Source of the DNA: Clostridiales bacterium
GTDB taxonomy: Bacteria > Bacillota > Clostridia > Christensenellales > Borkfalkiaceae
Length of the DNA: 8,168 nt
NCBI GenBank assembly: GCA_021635425.1
Contig: JAJWOJ010000058.1
Coordinates: 1 to 8,168, forward strand
Reading direction: 5' to 3'
Shown here piece by piece: positions 1 to 5,613 of the stretch (its first letter is position 1; the number at the start of each line of letters is the position of its first letter). Below the pieces are notes generated by a model. The model had not been told where the DNA came from. It saw nothing but the letters and a program-made list of their open reading frames with translations, and did no database searches. The position numbers and the translations under genes were made by a program.

Positions 1-30
1 CCTCATTCGGCACTACGTGCCACCTTCCCC
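1..30. repeat. Edge fragment of a palindromic intergenic repeat
   Basis: The first bases read CCTCATTCGGCAC...GTGCCACCTTCCCC, with a perfect 5-bp inverted repeat (GGCAC at 9-13, GTGCC at 17-21) around a 3-nt loop. The layout CCTCATnCG, small hairpin, CACCTTCCCC resembles dispersed palindromic repeats I know from intergenic regions of Clostridia genomes. No second copy is visible here and the unit is cut by the window edge, so the call rests on recognition and the hairpin alone. Confidence 0.35.
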
Positions 31-75
31 CGAATTAAGTTTTTACTTATATACACTCCGTTGGGTGTGAAGGCT

Positions 76-116
76 ATTATAAGCCAATTATCTGATTTTT
101 TACACACTTATTTCAA
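76..116 (-). promoter_or_regulatory. Candidate sigma-A type promoter reading leftward
   Basis: On the minus strand TTGAAA (116-111) is followed after 18 nt by GATAAT (92-87), a 5/6 match to each consensus box. A perfect TATAAT lies just downstream (81-76), but its own -35 would only be TGTAAA. Either box set would drive transcription toward position 1 and out of the window, for a gene I cannot see. AT-rich intergenic DNA often yields such matches by chance. Confidence 0.25.
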
Positions 117-239
117 GTCTGAAGAAGCCCCTCTTTGCCGTTTTAGACGATTCAAAATAACAATAAGTCGTAGCTATGGCATTCCTCCCAATTTAGCTCG
201 AAACTTATGATAATATCCGTCGAGTGGGGACACTTTCTA

Positions 240-271
240 TCACATCACGCAATAAAGTCTGTGAAGTGTGA
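240..271 (-). other. Bulged stem-loop just after the DUF6506-like stop codon
   Basis: TCACA (240-244) pairs with TGTGA (267-271), and TCAC (245-248) with GTGA (261-264), giving 9 bp with a 2-nt bulge and a 12-nt loop. It lies about 15 nt beyond the stop codon of the small gene. There is no following T-run on the minus strand, so it is not a standard intrinsic terminator. It could stabilise the 3' end of the message or be fortuitous. Confidence 0.25.
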
Positions 272-285
272 AGGCTTATATTGCT

Positions 286-582
286 TTAAAGTTGTAATTC
301 TTTTGAAAATGCAGAAGCGTAGATTTCTGATTGCTCGGGGAGATGCGTTATGTAGCCGATGGGAATTTTATTGCCTGTTGCTTTGATTATTTCTCTTGCC
401 CCTTCTTCGCCGAATGCGCCGCATAGCTCTATGCAGCCTATGCCGCTGTTATATAATTCCTTTGCAATCTCTAAAGCTTCTTTTATGCTTGAAACGCCGA
501 TAATCCGCGCTTCGCCGTTATGAATTTCGGCTCTGTCCGCCGCGCTGTTAAAATCTCCCGAAATTAAAAAAGCAAATTTCAT
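286..582 (-). CDS. Small DUF6506-family-like protein, function unknown
   Basis: This is a soluble 98-residue protein with no signal peptide or membrane segment. It begins MKFAFLISGDF and carries the block IELCGAFGEEGAREI near residues 50-64, then a P-x-G-Y turn. From memory this matches the DUF6506 family of small bacterial proteins (hydrophobic N-terminal strand, ELCG-x-FG-x-EG motif), whose biochemical role is unknown to me. The frame stays open to an ATG at 672, but that 30-residue extension reads through the palindromic element. The ATG at 582 is preferred because GGAGG lies 8 nt before it and because family members start with this strand. It is the last gene on the strand, 319 nt after licD. 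It has no obvious link to polysaccharide synthesis and may be a separate unit. The family call is fairly safe; the function is open. Confidence 0.8.
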   Translation of the reverse strand: MKFAFLISGDFNSAADRAEIHNGEARIIGVSSIKEALEIAKELYNSGIGCIELCGAFGEEGAREIIKATGNKIPIGYITHLPEQSEIYASAFSKELQL

Positions 583-595
583 GTCCGTTACCTCC
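583..595 (-). promoter_or_regulatory. Ribosome binding site that sets the start at 582
   Basis: Read on the minus strand, CGGAGGTAACGGAC precedes the ATG at 582, so GGAGG (595-591) is 8 nt from the start codon. It lies directly at the foot of the 596-879 stem structure, with no spacer. This decides the start codon against the upstream ATG at 672 and places a strong structure right beside the ribosome entry site. Confidence 0.7.
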
Positions 596-628
596 GTATG
601 CCGGTCAAGAATAATACGAATCTCGGTC

Positions 629-728
629 TTGCGGCGTGTTTTCAGGCTAATACTTTGTTCCGCAACCGCCATATACGGGTGTATTATGCCGTTTGCGCGC
701 CGCGTCTTAGCCTAAAAACGCGCCGCAA
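629..728. other. Hairpin A of the palindromic element
   Basis: The outer 25 positions (629-653 with 704-728) pair with one G.T and two mismatches: TTGCGGCG, TTTT, AGGCTAA and AC blocks meet their complements. After an internal loop around 654-660/698-703, CGCAA (661-665) meets TTGCG (693-697), and pairing continues to an apical loop near 677-680. It is a long, interrupted stem of about 100 nt. Confidence 0.75.
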
Positions 729-741
729 TACTTGCAGGCAA

Positions 742-849
742 CCAAAACGTCGCTATTTTCGATGATTTCTGTCGAAGGCGACTTTGTTCGTACTGGATGT
801 ACGGGCTAAGGCGAATTCGGCATAAAGCGCGAAAATATCGGCGTTTTGG
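742..849. other. Hairpin B of the palindromic element
   Basis: A basal stem (742-760 with 831-849) contains CCAAAACG paired to CGTTTTGG and TATTTTC paired to GAAAATA, with one mismatch and one G.T. The middle is a long interrupted stem with small internal loops, including adjacent G.A oppositions at 777-778/814-815. The tip CGTAC-TGGAT-GTACG (789-803) is perfect. Its foot at 849 touches the outer stem at 850, so the two could stack coaxially. Confidence 0.75.
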
Positions 850-901
850 CGGGGTTCGTATTATTCTTGGCTGGCATGCCAAATCGGCTCCGTAACGCAT
901 A

Positions 902-1711
902 TTACTTTAAATAAATTTTATTGGAGTGATGCGTTATTCTCTCGTTTTCGGGCGGAAGCTTCATATAATCGCCGTATAAACGCTTTAAAACCTCGTCATA
1001 GTCGGACGGAGCTTTAAAGCGACAGCCCTCGAAATCGACCTCGATCGTTTTATCGAACCAGCCTTTTTTATAACGATTTTTTTCGATCGCGTCTTCCATT
1101 CCGCCTGTTATGCCGACAAATTCCGCTTTATCGAAATCATAAAGATAGTTCGTCGCGTTTATTTTATCGATTATCTTGCTCTTACTTTTGAATTTCGCAA
1201 ATAAAAACAAAAGCATTCCGAGTCTTCTTTTCAGGCTTCCGTACCATATTTTATTCGTTTTTGCATATAATTCGCGGATGAGGAATCTCCTTTTTTTCAT
1301 ATATCCGATAAAATCCTTTTCGTCGGTCGGCTGCCCCTCTAACGGAAATACGTCGATATCGACGCCCGAACAATCGTTTTCATCCGAATATTTAACGCCG
1401 CCCTCGATTTTAACCGTTTTCGTGTCGATAACTTTCGCATAAGCGAGCTTTGCATTTTTATCCGCAGGCGAAACGGCTTTATAACGACCGCTTTTATCCG
1501 AATACAGTTTTAAAAATTTGTCGTAATCGGGGCGCGGCATCATGATATCGATATCGTCGTCCCACGGGATATATCCTTTATGCCTTATCGCGCCGATAAG
1601 AGTGCCGTATGCGAGGAAATATCTTATTCCGTTTTTCTCGCAGAAATCCGCCACGTCTTTAAGGATATCGAGCGCGAGCTTTTTATGTTCTTCTATCGTT
1701 AATTCTATCAT
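902..1711 (-). CDS. LicD-family phosphotransferase
   Basis: This 269-residue cytoplasmic protein has the LicD hallmark at residues 31-55: YFLAYGTLIGAIRHKG, then YIPWDDDID, the nucleotidyltransferase-like fold with the metal-binding acidic run. LicD-family enzymes transfer phosphocholine or related phospho-groups (glycerol- or ribitol-phosphate type) from CDP-linked donors to sugars of teichoic acids, capsules or glycolipids. The second half holds basic and aromatic stretches (KRRLG, HHSNKIYLK at the end) and no membrane segments. Length is normal for the family. It starts 10 nt after rmlB with a weak ribosome site (ACGGTAAATA), so translation probably depends on coupling to rmlB. No choline uptake, kinase or CDP-choline gene is nearby, so the transferred group cannot be read from context. 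The family is secure, the substrate unknown. Confidence 0.9.
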   Translation of the reverse strand: MIELTIEEHKKLALDILKDVADFCEKNGIRYFLAYGTLIGAIRHKGYIPWDDDIDIMMPRPDYDKFLKLYSDKSGRYKAVSPADKNAKLAYAKVIDTKTVKIEGGVKYSDENDCSGVDIDVFPLEGQPTDEKDFIGYMKKRRFLIRELYAKTNKIWYGSLKRRLGMLLFLFAKFKSKSKIIDKINATNYLYDFDKAEFVGITGGMEDAIEKNRYKKGWFDKTIEVDFEGCRFKAPSDYDEVLKRLYGDYMKLPPENERITHHSNKIYLK

Positions 1712-1721
1712 TATTTACCGT

Positions 1722-2753
1722 TTAAATCTTTGTTCTTTCGCCGTACATTTTCTGATAGTAATCCTTGTATTCGCCGCTTATGATAGTCGTCCACCACTCG
1801 CGGTTATTAAGATACCAGTCTATCGTCTTTTTTATTCCGTCCGCAAACTTTGTTTCGGGAAGCCAGCCGAGTTCGTTATGTATTTTCGTAGGATCGATTG
1901 CATAACGCATATCATGCCCTTTTCTGTCCGCAACGTGCGTTATAAGCGAATACGGCTTGCCGAGATAATCACAGATAAGCTTTACTATATCGATATTTTT
2001 CATCTCGTTATGCCCGCCAACGTTATATACTTCGCCGATGCGCCCGTTGTGAATTATGAGGTCGATTGCCCTGCAATGATCCTCAACGTAAAGCCAATCT
2101 CTCACGTTTAACCCTTCGCCGTAAACGGGAAGTTGTTTATCGTTAAGAGCATTGATAACCATAAGCGGAATAAGCTTTTCTGGGAAATGATAAGGTCCGT
2201 AGTTGTTAGAACATCTCGAAATAGTCACGGGTAAATTATAAGTTCTGTAATACGCCGAAACAAGTAAATCCGCAGAGGCTTTGCTTGCGGAATAAGGCGA
2301 GGAAGTGTGAATGGGCGTTTCCTCGGTAAACATAAGGTCCGGACGGTCGAGCGGAAGGTCACCGTACACCTCGTCGGTAGAAACCTGATGATAACGGATA
2401 TTCCCGAACTTTCTGCACGCGTCCATCATGACCTGCGTGCCTAAAATATTCGTTTTTAAAAACACCTCGGGGTTGTCTATGCTTCTGTCAACATGGCTTT
2501 CTGCCGCAAAATTGACAACGATATCGGGCTTTTCCTTTTCAAAAACACCGTAAATCTCCTTACGATCGCAGATATTCGTCTTATAAAAGACAAAATTACC
2601 GTTTTCCAAAGCCTTTTTAAGGGTTGACATATTACCCGCATACGTAAGACAATCGACGCAGACTATCTTATAATCGGGGTGTTTTTCGAGCATATGATAC
2701 ACGAAGTTCGAGCCGATAAAGCCCGCGCCACCCGTAACCAGAACAGTTTTCAT
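1722..2753 (-). CDS. rmlB: dTDP-glucose 4,6-dehydratase
   Basis: RmlB removes water from dTDP-glucose to give dTDP-4-keto-6-deoxyglucose, the second step to dTDP-L-rhamnose, in the cytoplasm with bound NAD+. The 343-residue protein shows an SDR Rossmann motif TGGAGFIG (7-14), the catalytic STDEVYG block (T126, D127, E128), the Y154-xxx-K158 pair, NNYGPYHFPEKLIP (183-196) and RDWLYVEDHCRAI (218-230), all typical of RmlB. Length is normal. Two starts are possible: ATG at 2765, which adds four residues (MEKQ), or ATG at 2753. The second gives the family-typical MKTVLVTGGAGF start, an ATGA overlap of 4 nt with the rmlC stop and a GGATGG ribosome site inside rmlC, so I use it. The 4-nt overlap implies translational coupling to rmlC. 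Confidence 0.97.
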   Translation of the reverse strand: MKTVLVTGGAGFIGSNFVYHMLEKHPDYKIVCVDCLTYAGNMSTLKKALENGNFVFYKTNICDRKEIYGVFEKEKPDIVVNFAAESHVDRSIDNPEVFLKTNILGTQVMMDACRKFGNIRYHQVSTDEVYGDLPLDRPDLMFTEETPIHTSSPYSASKASADLLVSAYYRTYNLPVTISRCSNNYGPYHFPEKLIPLMVINALNDKQLPVYGEGLNVRDWLYVEDHCRAIDLIIHNGRIGEVYNVGGHNEMKNIDIVKLICDYLGKPYSLITHVADRKGHDMRYAIDPTKIHNELGWLPETKFADGIKKTIDWYLNNREWWTTIISGEYKDYYQKMYGERTKI

Positions 2754-3319
2754 TTGTTTTTCCATCCTTCGAAATCAATTAACGCGTTTCTCAAAAACGG
2801 GTGTTTTTTGTCTTTCTCGCTTAAAATTATATCCGACGTGTCGCCCCAGTCTATGCCGATATCGGGGTCGTTCCACATAATCCCGCCTTCGTCGTCGGGG
2901 TGATAAAAATCGGTTACTTTATAACAAAATTCCGCCTTTTCCGAGCGGACGAGAAAGCCGTGCGCAAACCCTTCGGGAATATAAAATTGCTTTTTGTTCT
3001 CCGCGGACAGCTCCACGCCATACCATTTGCCGAAAGTTTTCGAGCCTTTTCTCAAATCCACCGCAACGTCGAAAACCACACCCGAAATAACTCTCACAAG
3101 TTTTCCTTGAGGAAAACGTTTCTGAAAATGCAGACCTCTTAAAACCCCTTTTTTGGACATCGACTGATTATCCTGAACAAATTCGACGTCGAGACCTATT
3201 TCTTTAAGGTCGCGCTTATTGTAAGTTTCGGTAAAATAGCCTCTTTCGTCTCCGAAAACGGCAGGTTCGATGATATATAACCCTTCTATATCGGGTTTTG
3301 TAATTTTAAGCTTTTCCAT
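2750..3319 (-). CDS. rmlC: dTDP-4-dehydrorhamnose 3,5-epimerase
   Basis: RmlC inverts C3 and C5 of dTDP-4-keto-6-deoxyglucose, the third step of dTDP-L-rhamnose synthesis. The 189-residue cupin shows FGDERGYFTETY (22-33), FVQDNQSMSKKGVLRGLHFQ (47-66) with the catalytic-base histidine H64, VVFDVAVDLR (81-90), FYIPEGFAHGF (112-122), Y133 in the active-site tyrosine position, and FYHPDDEGGIMWNDPDIGI (138-156). Length and motif order are normal. Its ATG lies inside the end of the flippase gene, with 14 nt of overlap (3306-3319) in another frame, and an AAAAGG tract about 9 nt upstream. It overlaps rmlB at its own end. The tight packing suggests translation as a coupled block. Confidence 0.97.
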   Translation of the reverse strand: MEKLKITKPDIEGLYIIEPAVFGDERGYFTETYNKRDLKEIGLDVEFVQDNQSMSKKGVLRGLHFQKRFPQGKLVRVISGVVFDVAVDLRKGSKTFGKWYGVELSAENKKQFYIPEGFAHGFLVRSEKAEFCYKVTDFYHPDDEGGIMWNDPDIGIDWGDTSDIILSEKDKKHPFLRNALIDFEGWKNK

Positions 3320-3326
3320 TGTTCTC
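3305..3326 (-). repeat. Direct repeat copy at the 3' end of the flippase gene
   Basis: Read on the minus strand this 22-nt stretch has the pattern GAGnAnAATGGnAAnGCTTAA and spans the flippase stop and the rmlC ATG. It matches the copy at 4728-4749 at 17 of 22 positions. In both places it holds the next gene's ATG and the previous gene's TAA 14 nt apart. Confidence 0.5.
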
Positions 3327-4742
3327 GCCTTTTAATTTTTTTACGTAAGCAAAACTTTCTTTGATATCTTTATACTTTATAATGACGTAAACGATATATG
3401 CGACTAAATACAATCCTGTTCCGAGCCATGAGCCTATATACCAGCTGAACACGATAAACGCCGCTGCCATAGCCGCCTCTAAAATTATGTCTTTTAAAAC
3501 TCTTATCTTTATTCTCTTTGCTAAAATCAGTTCGCCCAAAGCACATCTGAACATCTGATTTATCACTATACCGAACATTGCAAGCGTGAGGTTGCCGAGC
3601 CAGAAAACCGAAATTCCGGTTGTTATCGCCGCCACGACCACGCCCGCAAAATTAACGGCAAGCGTTGTTTTTTCCATTCGGTAAACATTTAAATATGTCG
3701 TGACGAGCAAGGAATTTTTCGCCGCATAAATGCACATCGGGAATAAAATCGCGAGGTATTTCATGCTTTCGGCATACTGCGGAAGCCACATCGACAACAC
3801 AAGTTCGAGCGGATAAAAAATTACCATCGCCGCAAGAAGAACGGTCATGAGTCCGTTTTTTAAAACGTCGTATATTCCGCCGAGATTTTCCTCGTTAGTC
3901 CTGCGCAAAGTCGGATACAAAACAAGAGCGACCGCGCTTATGAACACGAGCATTAAGTTGGAGGCGCTTAACGAAAAGGAAACTTTGCCGTAAGTCGTTA
4001 CGTCCCACTTTGTCTGAATCCCCCATTGAACTATACCCGTTACGAGCATGCCTGCGATGTTTGCAAAAAGCAGCTTTATCCCTACGGAAATATTTGTTTT
4101 CGCCTCGTCGAAAGATTGCTTTAACGGGGCGGGGGTTGTTTTTAAAATATCTCTGCACCACCACACCGAAACAAACAGCGCAATGGTTTTTCCGATGATA
4201 TCCCCCCACACGAAATAACGATAACTCTTCGGCAAAAAAAGCACGATAAGAACGATAGTCACACCGTAAACGCTGCGCCCCGCCGTCGTTATCGAAGCGT
4301 ATTCCTTCATACGGTTTGTCGTTTGCAGATAGTAAGCGAGCATCGTTCTCGGCATATACACAACGAGGTTTATCGCTATCGCGAAAACAATGAAACGATT
4401 ATCCGGGTCGGACGTAAAGAAATATCCGCCGAGCGCGATAAGTGCCGCTAAAACCGCCTGTACCGCACAAAGGAGCCGGAATTGTCCCGAATAAAGGGGT
4501 TTATCCAGGTCGCGATAATGCTTTCCCCCATCGCGAAGGAAGATTCCGTCACACCAACCGAAATGGAAAAAACCGATATAACTCACGTAAAACAGATATA
4601 TTTGCAAGTAGCCATACTGTTCTACGTTATCGCCGAAAAATTTCGGAACAATGAGCGTCGTGAGGAACGAAACGACAAGGCTTATAAGATTTGCGCCGAT
4701 TACATACAGCGTTTTTTTGATAAACGACTTAAGCGTTGCCAT
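3306..4742 (-). CDS. Wzx-like polysaccharide flippase (MOP superfamily)
   Basis: This 478-residue integral membrane protein has about 13-14 hydrophobic helices along its length, beginning with TLYVIGANLISLVVSFLTTL near residue 11 and the amphipathic lead KSFIKK, and ends in a lysine-rich tail (KKLKGENNGKA). This is the layout of polysaccharide-synthesis flippases of the MOP/MATE-like superfamily, which move undecaprenyl-diphosphate-linked oligosaccharides across the membrane. The frame is open to an ATG at 4778, but the ATG at 4742 (MATLK) has a GGAG 6 nt upstream and avoids a 50-nt overlap. From 4742 the gene overlaps rmlD by 14 nt and rmlC by 14 nt at its other end. Its place inside the rml set makes export of a rhamnose-containing unit likely. 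Substrate specificity cannot be read. Wzx rather than another MOP exporter is inferred from context. Confidence 0.92.
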   Translation of the reverse strand: MATLKSFIKKTLYVIGANLISLVVSFLTTLIVPKFFGDNVEQYGYLQIYLFYVSYIGFFHFGWCDGIFLRDGGKHYRDLDKPLYSGQFRLLCAVQAVLAALIALGGYFFTSDPDNRFIVFAIAINLVVYMPRTMLAYYLQTTNRMKEYASITTAGRSVYGVTIVLIVLFLPKSYRYFVWGDIIGKTIALFVSVWWCRDILKTTPAPLKQSFDEAKTNISVGIKLLFANIAGMLVTGIVQWGIQTKWDVTTYGKVSFSLSASNLMLVFISAVALVLYPTLRRTNEENLGGIYDVLKNGLMTVLLAAMVIFYPLELVLSMWLPQYAESMKYLAILFPMCIYAAKNSLLVTTYLNVYRMEKTTLAVNFAGVVVAAITTGISVFWLGNLTLAMFGIVINQMFRCALGELILAKRIKIRVLKDIILEAAMAAAFIVFSWYIGSWLGTGLYLVAYIVYVIIKYKDIKESFAYVKKLKGENNGKA

Positions 4743-4749
4743 TTTGCTC
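4728..4749 (-). repeat. Direct repeat copy at the 5' end of the flippase gene
   Basis: This is the partner of the stretch at 3305-3326, with 17 of 22 positions identical. It spans the flippase ribosome site (GGAG), its ATG at 4742 and the rmlD TAA at 4731-4729. The upstream protein ends NGNA here and NGKA in the other copy, and the downstream proteins begin MATLK and MEKLK. Confidence 0.5.
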
Positions 4750-5601
4750 CGTCTCTTTAAGATATCTCGAAAGGGCATCCTGCCATGTCGGCAAAAGATT
4801 GAAGCCGTTTCTTGTCAGTTTTGATTTGTCAAGCCTGCTGTTGAACGGGCGTTTTGCCTTGGAAATACCATATTCCTCCGTCGTTACGGGGATAACCTCT
4901 GTATTTTTTCCGCTTTGGCGGAAAATTTCTTTTGCAAAATCTGCCCAGGAAATATAACCGCCCTCGTTTGAAACGTGATAATAGCCGTATTTATCGGTAA
5001 CGATCATATCCGCTAAAACAGAGGCTAAATCTCTGCAATAAGTGGGCGTGCCGATCTGATCGCTCACCACCCTTAAAGACGGATGAGTGTCGGATAATTT
5101 AAGCATTGTTGCAACGAAATTTTTTCCGTGCAGACCGAAAAGCCAGGAAATTCTTACTATAAAAAACTTGTCGCAATTTTGAGCAACGCATTTTTCACCC
5201 GCAAGCTTGGTTTTTCCGTAAACAGATAAGGGGGCGTAATCTTTGCAATCGGGATCCCACGGCTTTTCGCCTGTGCCGTCAAAAACGTAATCGGTTGAGA
5301 TATACAGAATTTTGCACCCTACCGATTTGCATGCTTTCGCGATATTTTCCGTGCCTTTAACGTTTATTTTTTCAACCGTTTCAATGTTTGCGGGGTCTTC
5401 CGCGCCGTCAACGTTCGTCCAGGCGGCGCAATGAATAACGGCACCCGGACGGATTTCGTTTATCTTTGAAAAAACAGCGGTTTCGTCGGTGATATCCATA
5501 TCATCGATATCCGTTCCGACCGTTTTTATCCCTCTTTTATTAAGTTCTTCGATAACGTCCTGCCCAAGCTGACCTTTAGCCCCCGTAACCAAAACCGTCA
5601 T
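4729..5601 (-). CDS. rmlD: dTDP-4-dehydrorhamnose reductase
   Basis: RmlD reduces dTDP-4-keto-L-rhamnose with NAD(P)H to dTDP-L-rhamnose, the last step of the pathway. The 290-residue SDR protein shows the N-terminal TGAKGQLG (6-13), DMDITD (34-39), HCAAWTNVDGAE (58-69), STDYVFDGTG (102-111), the catalytic Y128-xxx-K132 in VYGKTKLAGE, SWLFG (152-156), DQIGTPTYCRDLA (181-193) and RPFNSRLDKSKL near the C-terminus. Length is normal. It starts 12 nt after rmlA with a strong AAGGAG at 6 nt spacing, and its last 14 nt overlap the flippase start. Within the cluster its natural partners are RmlA, RmlC and RmlB. Confidence 0.97.
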   Translation of the reverse strand: MTVLVTGAKGQLGQDVIEELNKRGIKTVGTDIDDMDITDETAVFSKINEIRPGAVIHCAAWTNVDGAEDPANIETVEKINVKGTENIAKACKSVGCKILYISTDYVFDGTGEKPWDPDCKDYAPLSVYGKTKLAGEKCVAQNCDKFFIVRISWLFGLHGKNFVATMLKLSDTHPSLRVVSDQIGTPTYCRDLASVLADMIVTDKYGYYHVSNEGGYISWADFAKEIFRQSGKNTEVIPVTTEEYGISKAKRPFNSRLDKSKLTRNGFNLLPTWQDALSRYLKETEQNGNA

Positions 5602-5613
5602 ATTATCTCCTTT

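Larger units (their letters stand above)
31..285. other. Non-coding stretch downstream of the DUF6506-like gene
   Basis: I see no convincing gene in this stretch. The reading frames are short and broken. On the minus strand a GGGAGG followed by ATG occurs near 190-207, but that frame stops after two codons. The stretch holds an 11-bp direct repeat (GTGTGAAGGCT at 65-75 and 266-276), a possible leftward promoter (76-116), a bulged stem-loop (240-271) and a 5-bp AT-rich stem with a TTTT loop (36-49). No rho-independent terminator with a clear T-run is present. Confidence 0.4.
596..879. repeat. 284-bp palindromic element forming a three-way junction
   Basis: Positions 596-625 pair with 850-879: 30 consecutive pairs, 25 Watson-Crick and 5 G.T, no mismatch, including the exact 14-mer at 607-620 and its complement at 855-868. 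Inside the stem are two independent hairpins, A (629-728) and B (742-849). The linkers are 3 nt (626-628), 13 nt (729-741) and 0 nt (849/850), so the whole folds as a compact three-way junction. It fills almost the entire gap between licD (stop at 902) and the DUF6506-like gene (ribosome site at 591-595). The 7-mer CTCCGTA at 592-598 and 888-894 could be a remnant target duplication but is offset and short. No transposase, reverse transcriptase or other gene lies inside. It may be a MITE-like mobile repeat, a structured RNA, or both. The architecture is seen directly; the role is inference. Confidence 0.85.

Noticed and set aside
1..285. CRISPR array or tRNA gene in the left non-coding stretch
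   Set aside because: There are only two copies of one 11-bp word about 200 bp apart, with no regular spacing and no cloverleaf.
742..849. Intrinsic terminator after licD
   Set aside because: Neither strand has a T-run following any of the stems, so a standard rho-independent terminator is not supported.
596..879. Retron-like non-coding RNA (closing a1/a2-like stem with two inner hairpins)
   Set aside because: The outline is similar, but no reverse transcriptase lies on either strand nearby, the closing stem is much longer than usual, and I could not identify a branching guanosine context.
596..879. Group II intron remnant or integron attC site
   Set aside because: No domain V-like hairpin or intron-encoded protein is visible, and no attC core-type ends (RYYYAAC/GTTRRRY) fit the hairpin bases.
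583..900. Open frames on the minus strand through the palindromic element (62 codons at 712-900; a 30-codon upstream extension of the small gene to 672)
   Set aside because: Both run through stem sequences, give arginine-rich low-quality proteins with no family resemblance, and the ribosome site at 591-595 fits the start at 582.
1542..2111. 189-codon plus-strand frame across the licD and rmlB region
   Set aside because: It is antisense to two well-supported genes with conserved motifs, has no recognisable product, and is explained by the low number of stop codons in the opposite frame.
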